A stretch of DNA of 7,784 bases from JAEUMW01 sp039807745 (GTDB lineage Bacteria > Pseudomonadota > Gammaproteobacteria > Burkholderiales > JAEUMW01). Location: positions 1 to 7,784 of the forward strand of contig JBDHRV010000157.1 in assembly GCA_039807745.1 (NCBI GenBank). The letters run 5' to 3'. The position numbers were made by a program, and so were the translations under genes. Positions 6,798 through 7,784 of this stretch are shown in pieces (within the stretch, counting starts at the first letter, position 1; every line of letters begins with the position of its first letter). The notes beneath the pieces were generated by a model. It saw nothing but the letters and a program-made list of their open reading frames with translations. It made no database searches and was not told the DNA's origin.

Positions 6798-7784
6798 GTC
6801 GTCTCCCGTGCAGAAGTTTCTTGAATCGGGACCGGCGGCGCTTCGGCGCGCACCGTTCCCCGCGCGCGCTCGAGCCGCCACCAGGCTTCCAGGGTGCAGG
6901 CGACCGACCACGCCTGGCACGGCGCACCGCGCGGTGTGTGCGGTGGCGCCGCGTCGAAGATCTCGCTCACGGAGCCGAGCGCCGCGTCCGCGAGGTGATC
7001 GCGCACCGGTTCGAGCAGCGCCTGCGCGGCCGCTGCATCGCCCGTCACGCGGTGCCACGCCAGCGCGTAATGACCGAGCAGCCAGGCCCAGACGGGACCC
7101 TGGTGGTAGGCGCTGTCGCGCTCCCGGACACCGCCACCGTAGTGCGGTCGGTAGTCGGGGTGGCGCGGGTCGAGGGAACGCAAGCCGTAAGAGGTTGCGA
7201 GCAGCCGCGCACACATGTCTACCACAGAGCGCTGGACCGCGGGCTCGATCGGGTTCGCGGGCAGGCTCACCGCGAAGATCTGGTTCGGGCGCACGGTCGC
7301 ATCGACACCATCGGGGCCGTCGATGACATCGTAGAGTCCGCCGCGGGGATTCACATACCGCCCAAAGCTCGCTCGCGCGCGCTCGGCGAGCTCCCGGTAC
7401 GGGGCGGGATCGCGTCCGAGCAGCGCCGCGAAGCGCGCCATCGCAACGAGCGCGTTGTACCAGAGCGCGTTGACCTCGACCGGCTTGCCGATGCGGGGCG
7501 TCACCACCCAGTCGCCGATCTTCGCGTCCATCCAGGTGACCTGCACGCCGGACTCGCCGGCGCGCAGCAGACCGTCCGCGGGATCGACGCCGATGCCGTA
7601 GCGCGTGCCGCGCACGTGCCAGTCCACGATCGATGCGAGCACCGGATAGGCACGCTCGAGCGAGTCCACATCGCGGATCGTCTCGACGTACCCGCGCCAC
7701 GCTTCCACGTACCACAAGGCGGCGTCCACCGTGTTGTACTCCGGCGTGTCGCCCGCGCCCGGGAACACGTTCGGCAGCATGCCG
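6794..7784 (-). CDS. Amylo-alpha-1,6-glucosidase / glycogen debranching enzyme, C-terminal half (partial)
   Basis: C-terminal catalytic half of a GDE-type debranching enzyme (GH133, GDE_C), which hydrolyses alpha-1,6 branch residues of glycogen-like glucans. The gene is cut by the right edge: the frame is open through position 7784, and the Met codon at 7780 lies inside the conserved block GMLPNVFPGAGDTPEYNTVD, so it is not the start. Numbered from that Met, visible motifs are DTPEYNTVDAALW (11-23), TWMDAK then GDWVVTPR (82-96), EVNALWYNAL (102-111), RPNQIFAVSLP (164-174), YHQGPVWAWLLG (225-236), SEIFDA (272-277) and PPHTPRG (279-285). D85 and E273 are the probable catalytic acids by family position (inference). 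About 330 residues are present against roughly 650-720 for whole family members, so around half is outside. The TGA stop overlaps the ATG of the GH63-like gene, so the two form one operon. Promoter and ribosome binding site are outside the window. Confidence 0.92.
   Translation of the reverse strand, partial: GMLPNVFPGAGDTPEYNTVDAALWYVEAWRGYVETIRDVDSLERAYPVLASIVDWHVRGTRYGIGVDPADGLLRAGESGVQVTWMDAKIGDWVVTPRIGKPVEVNALWYNALVAMARFAALLGRDPAPYRELAERARASFGRYVNPRGGLYDVIDGPDGVDATVRPNQIFAVSLPANPIEPAVQRSVVDMCARLLATSYGLRSLDPRHPDYRPHYGGGVRERDSAYHQGPVWAWLLGHYALAWHRVTGDAAAAQALLEPVRDHLADAALGSVSEIFDAAPPHTPRGAPCQAWSVACTLEAWWRLERARGTVRAEAPPVPIQETSARETT
6803..6807 (-). promoter_or_regulatory. Shine-Dalgarno site for the GH63-like gene
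   Basis: On the - strand the sequence reads GGGAG, then five bases (ACGAC), then the ATG at 6797. It lies inside the last codons of the debranching-enzyme gene and supports the ATG at 6797 over any upstream start. With the ATGA stop/start overlap it fits coupled translation of the two genes. Confidence 0.65.

Noticed and set aside
5490..6824. Second long + strand open frame (444 codons) opposite the GH63-like gene
   Set aside because: Same reason: antisense shadow in GC-rich DNA, with no family motifs and no convincing ribosome binding site.
6798..7715. N-terminal extension of the GH63-like reading frame up to 7715
   Set aside because: This stretch is the debranching-enzyme gene read in another frame; its translation is Arg/Ala-rich without motifs, while the ATG at 6797 has a ribosome binding site and begins the conserved region.

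Overview
The window carries two unrelated gene pairs that converge near position 4000. High GC content, strong third-position G/C and ATGA/GTGA gene overlaps point to a GC-rich bacterium. A proteobacterium is my guess from overall style; no rRNA or other phylogenetic marker is present to confirm it.

Left half (1-3944, + strand): the end of a type I restriction-modification locus. It contains the R (motor/nuclease) subunit HsdR, essentially full length, followed with a GTGA stop/start overlap by a YgjP-like (DUF45) zinc metallopeptidase. The methylase (HsdM) and specificity (HsdS) genes are not in the window and would be expected upstream. HsdR shows the nuclease motif and all main SF2 helicase motifs, but motif II reads DETQ instead of the usual DExH.

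Right half (4005-7784, - strand): a two-gene carbohydrate operon read right to left. The first gene is the C-terminal half of an amylo-alpha-1,6-glucosidase/glycogen-debranching enzyme, cut by the right edge of the window. It overlaps by ATGA the second gene, a large GH63/MGH1-like glycoside hydrolase. Together they suggest trimming of alpha-glucan branches or alpha-glucosides in the cytoplasm; neither has an evident secretion signal in what is visible.

The junction between the pairs is short (3945-4004). It holds a strong Shine-Dalgarno-like sequence with no start codon behind it and no convincing terminator. Just inside the 3' end of the GH63 gene lies a 7-bp tandem repeat, G-rich on the - strand, with G-quadruplex potential. 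It encodes a low-complexity C-terminal tail that looks like read-through past the normal end of the protein. No tRNA, rRNA, CRISPR array, insertion sequence or attachment site was seen. The window does not show a clearly new system; the least explained points are the HsdR-linked protease, the DETQ motif and the repeat-derived tail.
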